The translations under genes and the position numbers were made by a program. Below, in pieces: positions 41,898 through 50,804 of a stretch of 64,000 bases of DNA. This DNA comes from an uncultured Bacteroidales bacterium (GTDB lineage Bacteria; Bacteroidota; Bacteroidia; Bacteroidales; F082). Each line of letters opens with the position of its first letter. The first letter of the stretch is position 1. The stretch covers positions 179,648 through 243,647 of the forward strand of contig ONFO01000007.1 in NCBI GenBank assembly GCA_900317155.1. Reading direction: 5' to 3'. Below the pieces are notes generated by a model. It was not told where the DNA came from. It made no database searches and saw nothing but the letters and a program-made list of their open reading frames with translations.

Positions 41898-44800
41898 ATG
41901 GCAAAAAATCTACTACTTACATTCTTTTTCATGTCCTTTCTATTTGTAGCGAACGCACAAGACTACAAAGTCGTCAGTGTGGAAGCGCTTCCATTAGACA
42001 TGTCGGCCAGAAAACACATCAAGACTGACGATAACGACCAACAATGCGCTTTGTTGCGAATCGCCACCCAAAACATCGCTCCCGAGAAAAAAGAAGGTTT
42101 CCATTTTTCCTCAGATTATGGGTCGCAAGTGGTGGCACACAGCATCATCGAGGGTGAGATTTGGGTTTGGGTATCGCCTGGACTGAAGACCCTGAAAATA
42201 GCCCATCCCGACTGGGGCAAGTACGAACTACACATCACAAAATACGTCCCACAAATCGAGTCGCTCACTACATACAAAATTATCCTCGAAGGACTTGTGG
42301 TCGAATCCGAGACTGGAGCATTGACCATCTCTTCGGTGCCATCGGGAGCCGAACTGATTCTTAATAGCCAACCCGTTGGTTCCACGCCTTACACCGCCAC
42401 TCTGCCTTTCGGAAAGTACGAGTTTGTCTTGAAAAAAGAATCACACCTCGATTATTCGGGCGAGGTGGTTCTCGACAGTGATGTCAAAGGCATCACTGCT
42501 CAGCTGACACCCATCTGCGGCCGTCTAGTAATCACCACAGAACCTGAAGGCGCGTATGTACAAATCGACGGGTCACAATACGAAACAACGCCTTTTATCA
42601 TGGATTCCATCCTAGTTGGATCCCACCAATTGAGGATTGAGATGAAAGGCTATGAAAACGAAATATTGCCATTCCAAATCACGGAAAACCAACTATTCAG
42701 CAAAAACCTTGTATTACATGCAATGGTTTTGGAAGATGCTTTTGAGGATGAAATTGAAATATACAACGACGAGCAAATCGGTACTTCACAACTATTAACC
42801 AACAAAATGATTCGTACCGTTCCTTCCTTGAACCATCAAATGAACGATGTGCTCGCCTTAATCCCACAATCTGTCATCTCCTCTTATAGTCTTGCGGCTG
42901 GCGGCGGCAATCACAGACAGTCGAACTTCACCATCGACGGTGCCGTATTCAACAATGTGTTTGGCGTTGGCGGCAACCTTCCTGGAGGTACCGGTCCGTC
43001 GCTTGAGCAAATCCGAAACCTGACGTATGACATCGCTCCTTATGATGTGAGACAAAACGACTTCGTCGGTGCCACCATCAACGCCATCACCAAAAGTGGA
43101 ACGAACGAACTCCACATAAGCCTCTACAATTTCTATAACAGCGATGCCATGTACGGCTTAAGATACGGTAAGAAAGATGAATATAATCATTATCCAGATC
43201 CACTGGCCCTATCTGAAACGTTCGACAACACCATGGGAATGTCAATTGGAGGGCCAATTGTGAAAGATAAATTGTTCTATTACCTTAATTTTGAATACGC
43301 TATTGACATCGACCCAGCCCAATCCAATTTTGCCCGTCCTAATGAGGATGGAGAATGGGGAGGCGGCACTCATTTCAACCGTCCTACCGAAAGCCAAATG
43401 GACCTAATACGGAATCAATTAATCAGCCGCTACGGTTATGACCCAGGACGCTATGAAGGTTATACTGCCATCACTCCTGATTATAAACTTTTGGCTCGCA
43501 TAGACTGGAATCTCAATGACAACAACACTTTCACATTAAGCTACAATAGAATCACCAATTCTTACAGTTCATCCCCGTCAAATTCTATTACTCCCTTCCC
43601 TAACACATTATACAACCGCCATTCATACGGTCGCACTTCCGAATGTGCTCTGTATTTCGAAAGTTGCCGTTATCTTCAGGGACAGAATTTTTCATCCATC
43701 GTAGGTCAATTGAACAGCAAATCAAAAAGCGGCAAGATTAGCAACCTTTTCCGTGTGACCTATTCACACCAAGATGAACCAAGGGGTTCCTCATCGGGTG
43801 ATTTTCCTACAGTTGACATTCTTGAAAGCATTGATACAGATGGTGATGGTGAGCCTGAAACCAGAGCAGTCTATACGACATTCGGTCCAGACCCGTTCAC
43901 ATCGGGTAATTTGCGAGCTGCCAAAGTGCTGAACATTACCGAGGAAATGGGGCTCTCATTGGGCAACAATGAATTGTTGGCAGGCCTCCAATTAGAGCAC
44001 AACCATTTAGAGAATGGTTATCGCCAAGGAGGAAACGGTTTTTATGTTTATGAATCATGGAATGATTTCTACGTAGGTAATAATCCTTTAGCTTTTGCTT
44101 ATACATACGGCAATAATGAGAGCCGTGTTTATGAAACACCTTGGATGAACCAAATATTGGCTTCGGTCTTCATTCAAGATGAAATTAAGTTTGGGAAACG
44201 CTTTAAGATGTCATTGGGACTACGAGTCGAAATGCCTTATTATCCATCCATCTCCGACAGAAATTACAACAAAGAATTCTCTGAAGGTTGGGACGACGAA
44301 GAAGGCAATCACCACAGCATTGCCGACAGCGAAGGCAACACCATGAATGGTATGTCAACAGCCGATGTCCCATCTATGAGAATCATGCTTTTGCCAAGAT
44401 TTGCCTTCTCGCTTGGATTTGACGACAACAACAATTATGTTATTCGTGGTAGTAGCGGGCTATATTCAGGCCGCATCCCCGGTGTATGGTTCATTTCCGC
44501 TATAGGCAATAGCAACTGTAATGCAAACCAATACATTGATTCCAGTAATCCTAGTATTGGATTTTACACTTCAGAAACAGAGTTGATCAATAACAATTTA
44601 GGCTTGTTTTCCATTGGAGACCTACCAACTCCCCAAAGTACGACTATTCTTGACAAAGGCCTCAAAATGCCTGAGATTTGGAAGACTTCAATTGCCTTTG
44701 ACGCAAAATTGCCTGGTGAATTTATCGGGATGTTGAATTTCGTGTATGGCAAGGAGATCAACTCAGTATCCATCACAAAACTTGGCATCATAGAAGGTTC

Positions 44801-45716
44801 CCCCATTCTTCTTCCTGGTGAGCCCGAGGCAAGAACCTATTGGACCAATGAAAATGTCGTAAACTCACTTGGGAGATCAGTTACGCCATATTATCTGACC
44901 AATTCCCAAAACAAAGGATATAGCATGTTCATAACCGCCCAACTGCAAAAGCAGGTGGGCAGTAAACTGAATTTTTTGGCCTCATACACTTATGGCATTG
45001 GTAAAAGCTCCAATGATGGTATTGGTGACCAAGTAATCTCTGCATACTCCACAAACACATATGGTGTCAATGGCTCCAACGTTGGGGAATTAGGCTATGT
45101 TTCATACATCTCTCCGAACCGCCTTCTGCTATACGCAGGATACACATTCAGGACAGGCAAGCATCACAGCAATACTTTTGGAATTTACTACGAAGGACGC
45201 AATTTGGCCTATATAGGAAATTACAGCTATTGCAGGTATTCCTACACTATGACTACCAATATTAATGGAGACGGTGGCGCCAATAGTTTGGTTTACATCC
45301 CGACAGATGGCGAACTTAACAACATGCCTTTCAGCGACGAGGAAAACAAAGCCGCATTTGGCGAGTTCTTGAGAACAGACAAATATCTGAGCACCCACCG
45401 AGGCCAATATGCCGAGCGTGGTGGTGCCATTGCTCCGTTCTTCAACACCATCAATTTGCACTACACCCATGACTTCATCCTTAAAGCCAACTCTCATAAA
45501 ATCCAAGTCGGCCTCGATCTGAAGAATGTTGCCAATCTTATTTATCGCGGTTGGGGCAACATGCAACGATTAAGCTCAGAAGCTATTCTCCGACTTTCTG
45601 GTAATGGTTCCGAAGCAAGCCCCTACACATACACATTCACCAATCCATCATGGGATGTTTATGCTACAACATATTCTACTTGGGCGGTGTCTATAAATGC
45701 TCGATACAGTTTTTAA
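41898..45716 (+). CDS. Oar-type TonB-dependent receptor with N-terminal PEGA module
   Basis: The 1272-residue protein has a signal peptide (MAKNLLLTFFFMSFLFVANA). A domain with ALLRIATQNIAP and EGEIWVWVSPGLKTLKIAHP (about 20-130) follows, then two PEGA repeats (about 135-275: LTISSVPSGAELILNSQPVG; LVITTEPEGAYVQIDGSQYE). Only then come plug and barrel (about 295 onward: LNHQMNDVLALIPQSVISSY, FTIDGAVFNNVFGVGGNLPG), ending SINARYSF. Plug and barrel are clearly paralogous to the receptor at 36441, with shared runs such as GDQVxSAxxTNTYGV, RGxYAERGGAIAP and LRxxGNGSExxPYTY. PEGA occurs in many envelope proteins; its fusion in place of CarboxypepD_reg is unusual. It follows the LPP20-like gene by 27 bp and ends at a bidirectional terminator. 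Confidence 0.85.
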   Translation: MAKNLLLTFFFMSFLFVANAQDYKVVSVEALPLDMSARKHIKTDDNDQQCALLRIATQNIAPEKKEGFHFSSDYGSQVVAHSIIEGEIWVWVSPGLKTLKIAHPDWGKYELHITKYVPQIESLTTYKIILEGLVVESETGALTISSVPSGAELILNSQPVGSTPYTATLPFGKYEFVLKKESHLDYSGEVVLDSDVKGITAQLTPICGRLVITTEPEGAYVQIDGSQYETTPFIMDSILVGSHQLRIEMKGYENEILPFQITENQLFSKNLVLHAMVLEDAFEDEIEIYNDEQIGTSQLLTNKMIRTVPSLNHQMNDVLALIPQSVISSYSLAAGGGNHRQSNFTIDGAVFNNVFGVGGNLPGGTGPSLEQIRNLTYDIAPYDVRQNDFVGATINAITKSGTNELHISLYNFYNSDAMYGLRYGKKDEYNHYPDPLALSETFDNTMGMSIGGPIVKDKLFYYLNFEYAIDIDPAQSNFARPNEDGEWGGGTHFNRPTESQMDLIRNQLISRYGYDPGRYEGYTAITPDYKLLARIDWNLNDNNTFTLSYNRITNSYSSSPSNSITPFPNTLYNRHSYGRTSECALYFESCRYLQGQNFSSIVGQLNSKSKSGKISNLFRVTYSHQDEPRGSSSGDFPTVDILESIDTDGDGEPETRAVYTTFGPDPFTSGNLRAAKVLNITEEMGLSLGNNELLAGLQLEHNHLENGYRQGGNGFYVYESWNDFYVGNNPLAFAYTYGNNESRVYETPWMNQILASVFIQDEIKFGKRFKMSLGLRVEMPYYPSISDRNYNKEFSEGWDDEEGNHHSIADSEGNTMNGMSTADVPSMRIMLLPRFAFSLGFDDNNNYVIRGSSGLYSGRIPGVWFISAIGNSNCNANQYIDSSNPSIGFYTSETELINNNLGLFSIGDLPTPQSTTILDKGLKMPEIWKTSIAFDAKLPGEFIGMLNFVYGKEINSVSITKLGIIEGSPILLPGEPEARTYWTNENVVNSLGRSVTPYYLTNSQNKGYSMFITAQLQKQVGSKLNFLASYTYGIGKSSNDGIGDQVISAYSTNTYGVNGSNVGELGYVSYISPNRLLLYAGYTFRTGKHHSNTFGIYYEGRNLAYIGNYSYCRYSYTMTTNINGDGGANSLVYIPTDGELNNMPFSDEENKAAFGEFLRTDKYLSTHRGQYAERGGAIAPFFNTINLHYTHDFILKANSHKIQVGLDLKNVANLIYRGWGNMQRLSSEAILRLSGNGSEASPYTYTFTNPSWDVYATTYSTWAVSINARYSF

Positions 45717-45742
45717 AACAGTCTTTAGTTTTGATATACATT

Positions 45743-45784
45743 AGAAATAAGAGACGCAATTCGAAAACCACGTCTCTTATTTCT
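45743..45784. terminator. Bidirectional terminator between PEGA receptor and DUF349 gene
   Basis: AGAAATAAGAGACG (45743-45756) and CGTCTCTTATTTCT (45771-45784) form a perfect 14-bp stem with a 14-base loop. A/T-rich flanks serve both convergent genes. Confidence 0.8.
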
Positions 45785-45806
45785 TATTTTCATATAAACC
45801 AAAACA

Positions 45807-47795
45807 CTATCCCTCAGCAATCTTCAGCTTCTCTTCAAGGACCTTCAGGTCTTCCTTGGCCTTGTTGATCTTCTTCTCATATTCGGCGCGCATCAATTCT
45901 GAGTTCTTGCTGTTGGAGAAGAAGCCGATGTTGTTCTCCATTGCGGCAATTTCGTCACGCAACTTCTGAATACGAGTCTGAAGCTTCGAGCTTTCCTTGC
46001 GAACACGGTCGCCGGCATTCGGATCGTCCTTCCAGCTTTCCATCATCTCTCTGAAGTCGTTGGTCGAGGCCTCGTTCTGGTTCTTTCGCATCGTGTCGAA
46101 AAGGCCATCGATGAGTTCACGATACTCCTTATTAATAGTATCCTTGTGTTTCATCGGGACAAAACCAATTTCAATCCAACGTTTCTGGAACGCTTTGATT
46201 GCTTCCATGTTTTCGTTGCGACTTGAGGTGAGTTCGAAAGCCTTGATCTCATCCAACAAAGCCTTCTTGGCGGCAAGGTTGGCTTCTTCCTCTGTGCGAC
46301 GTCCGCTGAAGTGCTCGTTCTTGCGGTTGAAGAAAGTATCGCAAGCTGCGCGGAAACGTTTCCAGATTTTGTCGGCATGACGTTTCGGTACTGGACCGAT
46401 GGTCTTCCATTCTTCTTGCAGTTTCTTGATCTGCTCGGTAGCATTCTTCCACTCGTTAGAATCCATCAGGCCTTCTGCCTCTATGCAGAGCTGGGTCTTG
46501 CGTTCCAAGTTCTCGGTCTGACGGTCCTTCAGTGAAGCGAAAAAGGCTTTCTTCTTGGCGAAGAACGTGTCCATAGCACCACGGAAACGCTGCCATATCT
46601 CTTCGTTGTCTTTCTTGCCAGCGGGGCCAACGGTCTTCCAAACGCCGAAAATCTCCGACAGCTCCGTAGACTTCTTTTGCCAAGCGTTCACACTTGGATA
46701 ATCTTCGGCGATAAGTTCTTCTGCCTTATCACACAAAGCTTTTTTGGCCTCCAAGTTAGCCGTTTGCTCTTCTTCAATCTTGGAATAGTGTTCACGGCGA
46801 ATTTGGTTGATTTTATCAGTAGCAGCCTTAAAGCGTTCCCAAATCTCGTCCTTCTTATCCTGCGGAACAGGGCCGACTTCCTTCCAATCCTCATGTAGCT
46901 TCTGCAAAGCCTTAAATGCCTTAGTGATAGACTTCTCATCCAACAGTTCCTCAGCTTTTTCGCAAAGTTCAATCTTAGCGTCAAGGTTCTTCTTCATGTC
47001 AAGGTCACGAAGTTCGCGACCAATTCTGACTTTGTCAAAGAACTTCTCGACAAGGAAGTGGTAGTTGTTCCACAAATTGGAATTCTCGGCGGCAGGCACC
47101 GGGCCTATTTCCTTCCAGCGGTCCTGAAGGGCTCGGAAGTCATCGTATGTCTTCTTCAGAGAGTCGTCTGATGCGATGATTTCTTTCAGTTCATCCAAGA
47201 TGGCCTGTTTCTTGGCCAAATTCTCCGTCTTTTGTTTTTCAAGGTCTTCATTTTGCTTAGCACGATTGGCTTTAAAGATGCCAAAAGCAGCATTGAACCT
47301 TTGCTCAATGGGGTCTTCTGTATGTTGGAAGCTCTCAGCTTCTCCGCCACTTTGCAGGAACTGGTCAAGCTCATTGTCCATGTCTTCCTTGTTCAACTTA
47401 TTGAAATGGAGACGAATCGCCGCAACCTTATCTTTGATGCTTTGGATATCGGGATTTTGCACAAGTTCTTCGAGCATCTCCACCAAAAGCAGCTTATTGA
47501 GGCCATCAAGCTCATTGCTGTCTTCCACAAGTTCATCATCCTCAATTTCGGGAGCATTCTCGATTTCAGGCATTACCTCATCGTTAGCTGGGATGGATTC
47601 AGCTTTACTAGCATCCATCAAAGTGTGCACTTCAATTTTCACCTTAGCAGGCAAAATGCTAGACTGGATAAGTTTGACAATCTTCTTTTTCTCAATTGCA
47701 TCAATGGCTTTCTTCGAAGTCATTTCCGTAATCTGTTCATTCTCAATTCCTTCATTATTGATGGAATTTTGATTCAGTTGTTCATTGTTTTCCAT
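45807..47795 (-). CDS. DUF349 repeat protein (five repeats)
   Basis: The 662-residue cytoplasmic protein has an acidic N-terminus (about 1-170) and then five DUF349 repeats, each with W-K-x-x-G-x-V-P ... W-x-R-F. They are RWKEIGPVPAAENSNLW, DWKEVGPVPQDKKDEIWERF, VWKTVGPAGKKDNEEIWQRF, EWKTIGPVPKRHADKIWKRF and a weaker RWIEIGFVPMKHKDTINKEY. A C-terminal coiled coil (about 600-660) ends the protein. DUF349 proteins are conserved in Bacteroidota and Actinobacteria; their role is not well defined. The promoter is GTTG at 47889-47886, 20 bp, TATATTTGC at 47865-47857 (minus strand). Confidence 0.88.
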   Translation of the reverse strand: MENNEQLNQNSINNEGIENEQITEMTSKKAIDAIEKKKIVKLIQSSILPAKVKIEVHTLMDASKAESIPANDEVMPEIENAPEIEDDELVEDSNELDGLNKLLLVEMLEELVQNPDIQSIKDKVAAIRLHFNKLNKEDMDNELDQFLQSGGEAESFQHTEDPIEQRFNAAFGIFKANRAKQNEDLEKQKTENLAKKQAILDELKEIIASDDSLKKTYDDFRALQDRWKEIGPVPAAENSNLWNNYHFLVEKFFDKVRIGRELRDLDMKKNLDAKIELCEKAEELLDEKSITKAFKALQKLHEDWKEVGPVPQDKKDEIWERFKAATDKINQIRREHYSKIEEEQTANLEAKKALCDKAEELIAEDYPSVNAWQKKSTELSEIFGVWKTVGPAGKKDNEEIWQRFRGAMDTFFAKKKAFFASLKDRQTENLERKTQLCIEAEGLMDSNEWKNATEQIKKLQEEWKTIGPVPKRHADKIWKRFRAACDTFFNRKNEHFSGRRTEEEANLAAKKALLDEIKAFELTSSRNENMEAIKAFQKRWIEIGFVPMKHKDTINKEYRELIDGLFDTMRKNQNEASTNDFREMMESWKDDPNAGDRVRKESSKLQTRIQKLRDEIAAMENNIGFFSNSKNSELMRAEYEKKINKAKEDLKVLEEKLKIAEG

Positions 47796-47856
47796 TTCAC
47801 TAAGTTTTTAGACAAATCAGGGCACGAAACCCGATTGAGTTTGTATAATTAAGCCT

Positions 47857-47889
47857 GCAAATATATGAATTATTTCATTTCATATCAAC
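47857..47889 (-). promoter_or_regulatory. Promoter of the DUF349 gene
   Basis: On the minus strand GTTG (47889-47886), 20 bp and TATATTTGC (47865-47857) form a canonical Bacteroidota promoter about 62 bp upstream of the start. Confidence 0.6.
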
Positions 47890-48034
47890 GAAGAAAAAGA
47901 TTTTTGCGGAATTTGGCGCCATACAGTCTTAGGCAAACCCATCCAACACGATGGCTGGTATGTAAAAACGAGAAAATATCTTACTGAAAATCAACTAACA
48001 AGAATAATAATTGAAAAAAATCAGCAAAAAAAGC

Positions 48035-48065
48035 TTGTGGGTATCAGAAAAAAGCCTACTTTTGC
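48035..48065 (+). promoter_or_regulatory. Promoter of the tRNA-Ser/tRNA-Pro pair
   Basis: TTG at 48035-48037, 19 bp and TACTTTTGC at 48057-48065 lie 18 bp upstream of the tRNA-Ser 5' end. Confidence 0.65.
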
Positions 48066-48083
48066 ACCGCAATTCAACGCCGA

Positions 48084-48172
48084 GGAGAGGTGGGTGAGTG
48101 GCTGAAACCAACAGTTTGCTAAACTGTCGTATCCAGCAATGGGTACCGGGGGTTCGAATCCCCCCTTCTCCG
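48084..48172 (+). tRNA. tRNA-Ser (anticodon GCT)
   Basis: The acceptor GGAGAGG (48084-48090) pairs with CTTCTCC (48165-48171, one G-T), with discriminator G48172. The anticodon stem-loop CAGTTT-GCT-AAACTG gives a GCT anticodon reading AGC/AGT. The long variable arm typical of class II tRNA-Ser follows. The T-arm is GGGGG-TTCGAAT-CCCCC. CCA is not encoded. Confidence 0.97.
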
Positions 48173-48182
48173 CGAAAGAAGG

Positions 48183-48209
48183 AAGACGATGCTGAATCGT
48201 CTTTTTTTT
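48183..48209 (+). terminator. Hairpin between the two tRNA genes
   Basis: AAGACGAT (48183-48190), loop GCTGA and ATCGTCTT are followed by a T-run ending at 48209, one base before tRNA-Pro. It looks like an intrinsic terminator of tRNA-Ser, although no separate promoter is obvious for tRNA-Pro; it may instead be a processing or attenuation hairpin. Confidence 0.65.
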
Positions 48210-48284
48210 CGGGGTATGGCGCAGTCCGGCTAGCGCACCTGCTTTGGGAGCAGGGGGTCGAAGGTTCGAATCCTTTTGCCCCGA
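48210..48284 (+). tRNA. tRNA-Pro (anticodon TGG)
   Basis: The acceptor CGGGGTA (48210-48216) pairs with TGCCCCG (48277-48283), discriminator A48284. The anticodon arm CCTGCTTTGGGAGCAGG gives TGG, reading CCN. The D-arm has GCGCAGTCCGGCTAGCGC and the T-arm GAAGGTTCGAATCCTTT. CCA is not encoded. Confidence 0.96.
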
Positions 48285-48294
48285 CAAGTTGAAA

Positions 48295-48330
48295 ACGAAA
48301 AAAGGAACGGGATGCCGTTCCTTTTTTCGT
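48295..48330. terminator. Bidirectional terminator after tRNA-Pro
   Basis: ACGAAAAAAGGAACGG (48295-48310) and CCGTTCCTTTTTTCGT (48315-48330) form a perfect 16-bp stem with a 4-base loop. It ends tRNA-Pro transcription on the plus strand and the YegP-like gene on the minus strand. Confidence 0.88.
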
Positions 48331-48347
48331 TTGCTACAAGCACATGC

Positions 48348-48683
48348 TTAAGCTTCGGTCAAATCGATAATCGGAGCCTCAGGTGCGTTCTTCATCACCG
48401 AAGCGATGCCGTTCTTCATGTTCACTTGATTGGCATACATCTGGCTTGAGCCGATGATTTGGCCGTTTGTGGCCATCAGGTTGAAATAAGGTTTGCCATT
48501 AGAAGCTTCCTTTATTTCGAAACGCTTCTCGTCCTGGCAGTTCTTCTTTACGGATTCGACACCGTTGAGGCATGAGGCCTTGGTCTTGTAGCCTTCACTG
48601 GTAAGGATAACTTGACCGTTAGTAGCTTTCAGATTGAATTGGAACTCTCCGTTCTTTCTAGTTTTGATTTCAAATTTACCCAT
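48348..48683 (-). CDS. YegP/DUF1508 family protein with two repeats
   Basis: I start at the ATG at 48683 (MGKFEIKTRKNGEFQFNLKA). The 111-residue protein is two DUF1508 repeats, FEIKTRKNGEFQFNLKATNG and FEIKEASNGKPYFNLMATNG, each followed by GQ-I-x-x-S-x-x-Y and an N-G-x-x-S-V motif. The family is small and widespread (YegP), with no firm biochemical role. The promoter on the minus strand is TTTG at 48745-48742, 20 bp, TATATTTGC at 48721-48713. It ends at the bidirectional terminator shared with tRNA-Pro. Confidence 0.9.
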   Translation of the reverse strand: MGKFEIKTRKNGEFQFNLKATNGQVILTSEGYKTKASCLNGVESVKKNCQDEKRFEIKEASNGKPYFNLMATNGQIIGSSQMYANQVNMKNGIASVMKNAPEAPIIDLTEA

Positions 48684-48712
48684 AATTTTCTGTTTTAAAG
48701 TTGGTTTACGCT

Positions 48713-48745
48713 GCAAATATACATTTTTTTCATTGCATCGTCAAA
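48713..48745 (-). promoter_or_regulatory. Promoter of the YegP-like gene
   Basis: On the minus strand TTTG (48745-48742), 20 bp, TATATTTGC (48721-48713): an exact consensus Bacteroidota promoter, in the gap after the response regulator stop. Confidence 0.68.
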
Positions 48746-48760
48746 AAAAGTGGATTTTTT

Positions 48761-49477
48761 TCATTGCAAACGCGCCAATAGTTCGTCACGATAGCTGGCC
48801 CCAACCGGAACTTTGTTGCCCGCCACTGTCACGTCCGACTTGTCCAAATCCTGGATGTGCTTGAAAGAGACGATGTATGACTTGTGGACACGCACAAACT
48901 TGTCCTTAGGCAGAATCTCCTCCAAATCCTTCAAGGCAAAAAGTGCGGTGATGCGTCGTTGCATGGTATGGAAAGTCACATATTCATGCTGGCCTTCGAT
49001 GAATAGTAAATCGTCATAATTGATCTTGTAGAGCTTGTAGTCGGCCTTCACGGTGATGAAATCGTTGGAACGACTGATGGTATCGTGCGGCTTGTTCTGC
49101 AAATTCACTAAAGGCTGCTCACTTCCGATGGCCTTGCTGACCGCCTGGAAGAAACGCGGGAAGTCGAAGGGCTTCAGCAGGTAGTCGACCACCGACAGAT
49201 TGAAGGCATCCACAGCATATTCTGAATAGGCGGTAGTGAAGATGATGGCCGGCTTGTGCTCCAAACTCTTCACCAATTCAAGCCCGGTAAGGTCGGGCAT
49301 CTGGATGTCAAGAAACATGATGTCAACCTGATTGTTTTTCAAGGCGTTCATGGCTTCAAAGGCATTTGAGCATGTAGCCACCACTTGCAGCGATTCCACC
49401 TTCGACACATAGTCTTGCAACAGTTTTTGAGCCAAATACTCATCATCCACTATGATCACGTTGTATTTCTCTTTCAT
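48761..49477 (-). CDS. LytTR-family response regulator
   Basis: The 238-residue regulator has an N-terminal receiver domain (acids D11/D12, phospho-acceptor D57 in IMFLDIQMPD, T/S around IFTTAYSEYA, K in DYLLKPFDF). The C-terminal LytTR DNA-binding domain spans about 135-235 (DFITVKADYKLYKINYDDLL, FIEGQHEYVTFHT, FVRVHKSYIVSFKHI). It overlaps the histidine kinase gene by 4 bp. Its targets are unknown; the divergent efflux operon is the obvious candidate. Confidence 0.93.
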   Translation of the reverse strand: MKEKYNVIIVDDEYLAQKLLQDYVSKVESLQVVATCSNAFEAMNALKNNQVDIMFLDIQMPDLTGLELVKSLEHKPAIIFTTAYSEYAVDAFNLSVVDYLLKPFDFPRFFQAVSKAIGSEQPLVNLQNKPHDTISRSNDFITVKADYKLYKINYDDLLFIEGQHEYVTFHTMQRRITALFALKDLEEILPKDKFVRVHKSYIVSFKHIQDLDKSDVTVAGNKVPVGASYRDELLARLQ

Positions 49478-50547
49478 AGTTCAATCTTGACTTTATATAG
49501 TTCTTTATCTTGTTGAATATCAAATTTATAATTCTCTCCATAATGCAGCATCAGGCGTTGCTGCACGTTCTTCTGCCCTATGCCTGACTTCTTCTCCTCT
49601 CCCCCATTACTGACTATCGGCAAGGCATTACGGGCAATTGTGTTTTCAGCCACAAAACGAAATCCGCTGCCTATCTGTTGGATGCTAATGTGAACATAGC
49701 CTTCAGGATGCGTCTCCAGACGGCTGTATTTGAAGCAGTTCTCAATGATGGGCTGCAACAGCATGGGCGCAATCATGAAATCTTCTTTCTCCACCTCCTG
49801 TTCCAACACCACATCGCGCGAACCAGCCATTCGCATCATCTGGAAATCGATAAAATTCTCGATATACTTGATCTCCTTACTCAATGGTATCATTTCGGCC
49901 TGACAATCGACTAGCACATAACGCAGCATCTCCGAAAGCTTCAACACGCCATCGGCGGCATTGTTATCGTGGGTGTAAACCATCGAATAGATATTGTTTA
50001 GTGCATTGAACAAGAAATGCGGGTTGATTTGCGATTTCAGGTAACGCAGCTCCATGTCAAGTTTCTCACTCTTCAACTGGTTTGAAATGATTTTCTCCTC
50101 ATTCTCCTTACGTTGATAAAAGAATATCACCGTTATGGCATAAGTTGCGATAAACCATATCAGGCGCACCAAGAAGGTCACCAAAACAACAGGGGAAAAC
50201 GGCATTTCATCGAACGACCGCTTGTCAATCCAATGAAGTAAACAGGAATCGATAGCCGTTGAGGCGGCTGCCCATGCCACAATGGCAAAAATGGAAAGCA
50301 GGATGAACAGCACTACCCTACCAGGCTTCATGAAATGATCCAACAATACCTTATTGGTAAAAGTGACCAGCAGCACCACCAAACCCACAAAGCAAAGCGA
50401 ACTCACCGCACGGAACAAGTAGCTGCCGTTGGAATGTACCGTAAAGAAGATGACAAACAACACCAACCAGACAACGCCCCATTTATAAAGGCGTTCCAAC
50501 AGGTCGAGGTTGGCGGTGGGCAGGGTCGGCAAAGTACGCTTTTTCAT
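49474..50547 (-). CDS. LytS-type sensor histidine kinase
   Basis: I start at the ATG at 50547; a TTG six bases upstream is also in frame. The 357-residue kinase has four N-terminal transmembrane helices (about 20-140) and no periplasmic sensor domain. A His_kinase domain follows with phospho-acceptor His in SQINPHFLFNALNNIYSM, and a HATPase_c domain with ENCFKYSRLE (N-box) and GIGQKNVQQRL (G-box). The partner response regulator overlaps by 4 bp. A TATATTTGC -7 box is at 50572-50564 on the minus strand, preceded by the first of three ATCGACA motifs in the divergent intergenic region. Confidence 0.92.
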   Translation of the reverse strand: MKKRTLPTLPTANLDLLERLYKWGVVWLVLFVIFFTVHSNGSYLFRAVSSLCFVGLVVLLVTFTNKVLLDHFMKPGRVVLFILLSIFAIVAWAAASTAIDSCLLHWIDKRSFDEMPFSPVVLVTFLVRLIWFIATYAITVIFFYQRKENEEKIISNQLKSEKLDMELRYLKSQINPHFLFNALNNIYSMVYTHDNNAADGVLKLSEMLRYVLVDCQAEMIPLSKEIKYIENFIDFQMMRMAGSRDVVLEQEVEKEDFMIAPMLLQPIIENCFKYSRLETHPEGYVHISIQQIGSGFRFVAENTIARNALPIVSNGGEEKKSGIGQKNVQQRLMLHYGENYKFDIQQDKELYKVKIEL

Positions 50548-50586
50548 CTCCAATAATTTGAATGCAAATATAAAACGAATCCCGAT

Positions 50587-50685
50587 ATCGACAGCTGCTT
50601 TTCAACGAAAATAAAGAAAATGTCAATAAAGAAAGTTTCATATTAATCGACAAAATCAGCCGTTTTATTGAATTGTCTGTCGATT
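50587..50685. promoter_or_regulatory. Three ATCGACA motifs between LytS and the efflux operon
   Basis: ATCGACA occurs at 50587-50593 and 50646-50652 on the plus strand and as TGTCGAT at 50678-50684. The last two form an inverted pair, AATCGACA / TGTCGATT, centred about 33 bp apart. The 251-bp divergent spacer (50554-50804) also carries a -7 box for each side (50564-50572 minus, 50755-50763 plus). The motif may bind a regulator; it does not match the usual LytTR direct-repeat site. Confidence 0.45.
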
Positions 50686-50804
50686 TGGATTAAAATTCAG
50701 TCAAACAACATAATAATTCGTCGAAATCAACGTCATACGAAACGCAAATATTCCTATTTTTGCACCTTATTAATAAAAAGCATCCACAATAGAGATACGG
50801 ATTT

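Noticed and set aside
47176-47852. Two overlapping frames of about 200 codons opposite the DUF349 gene
   Set aside because: The products are Ser/Leu/Phe-rich shadows of an acidic Lys/Glu-rich coding strand, with no domain.
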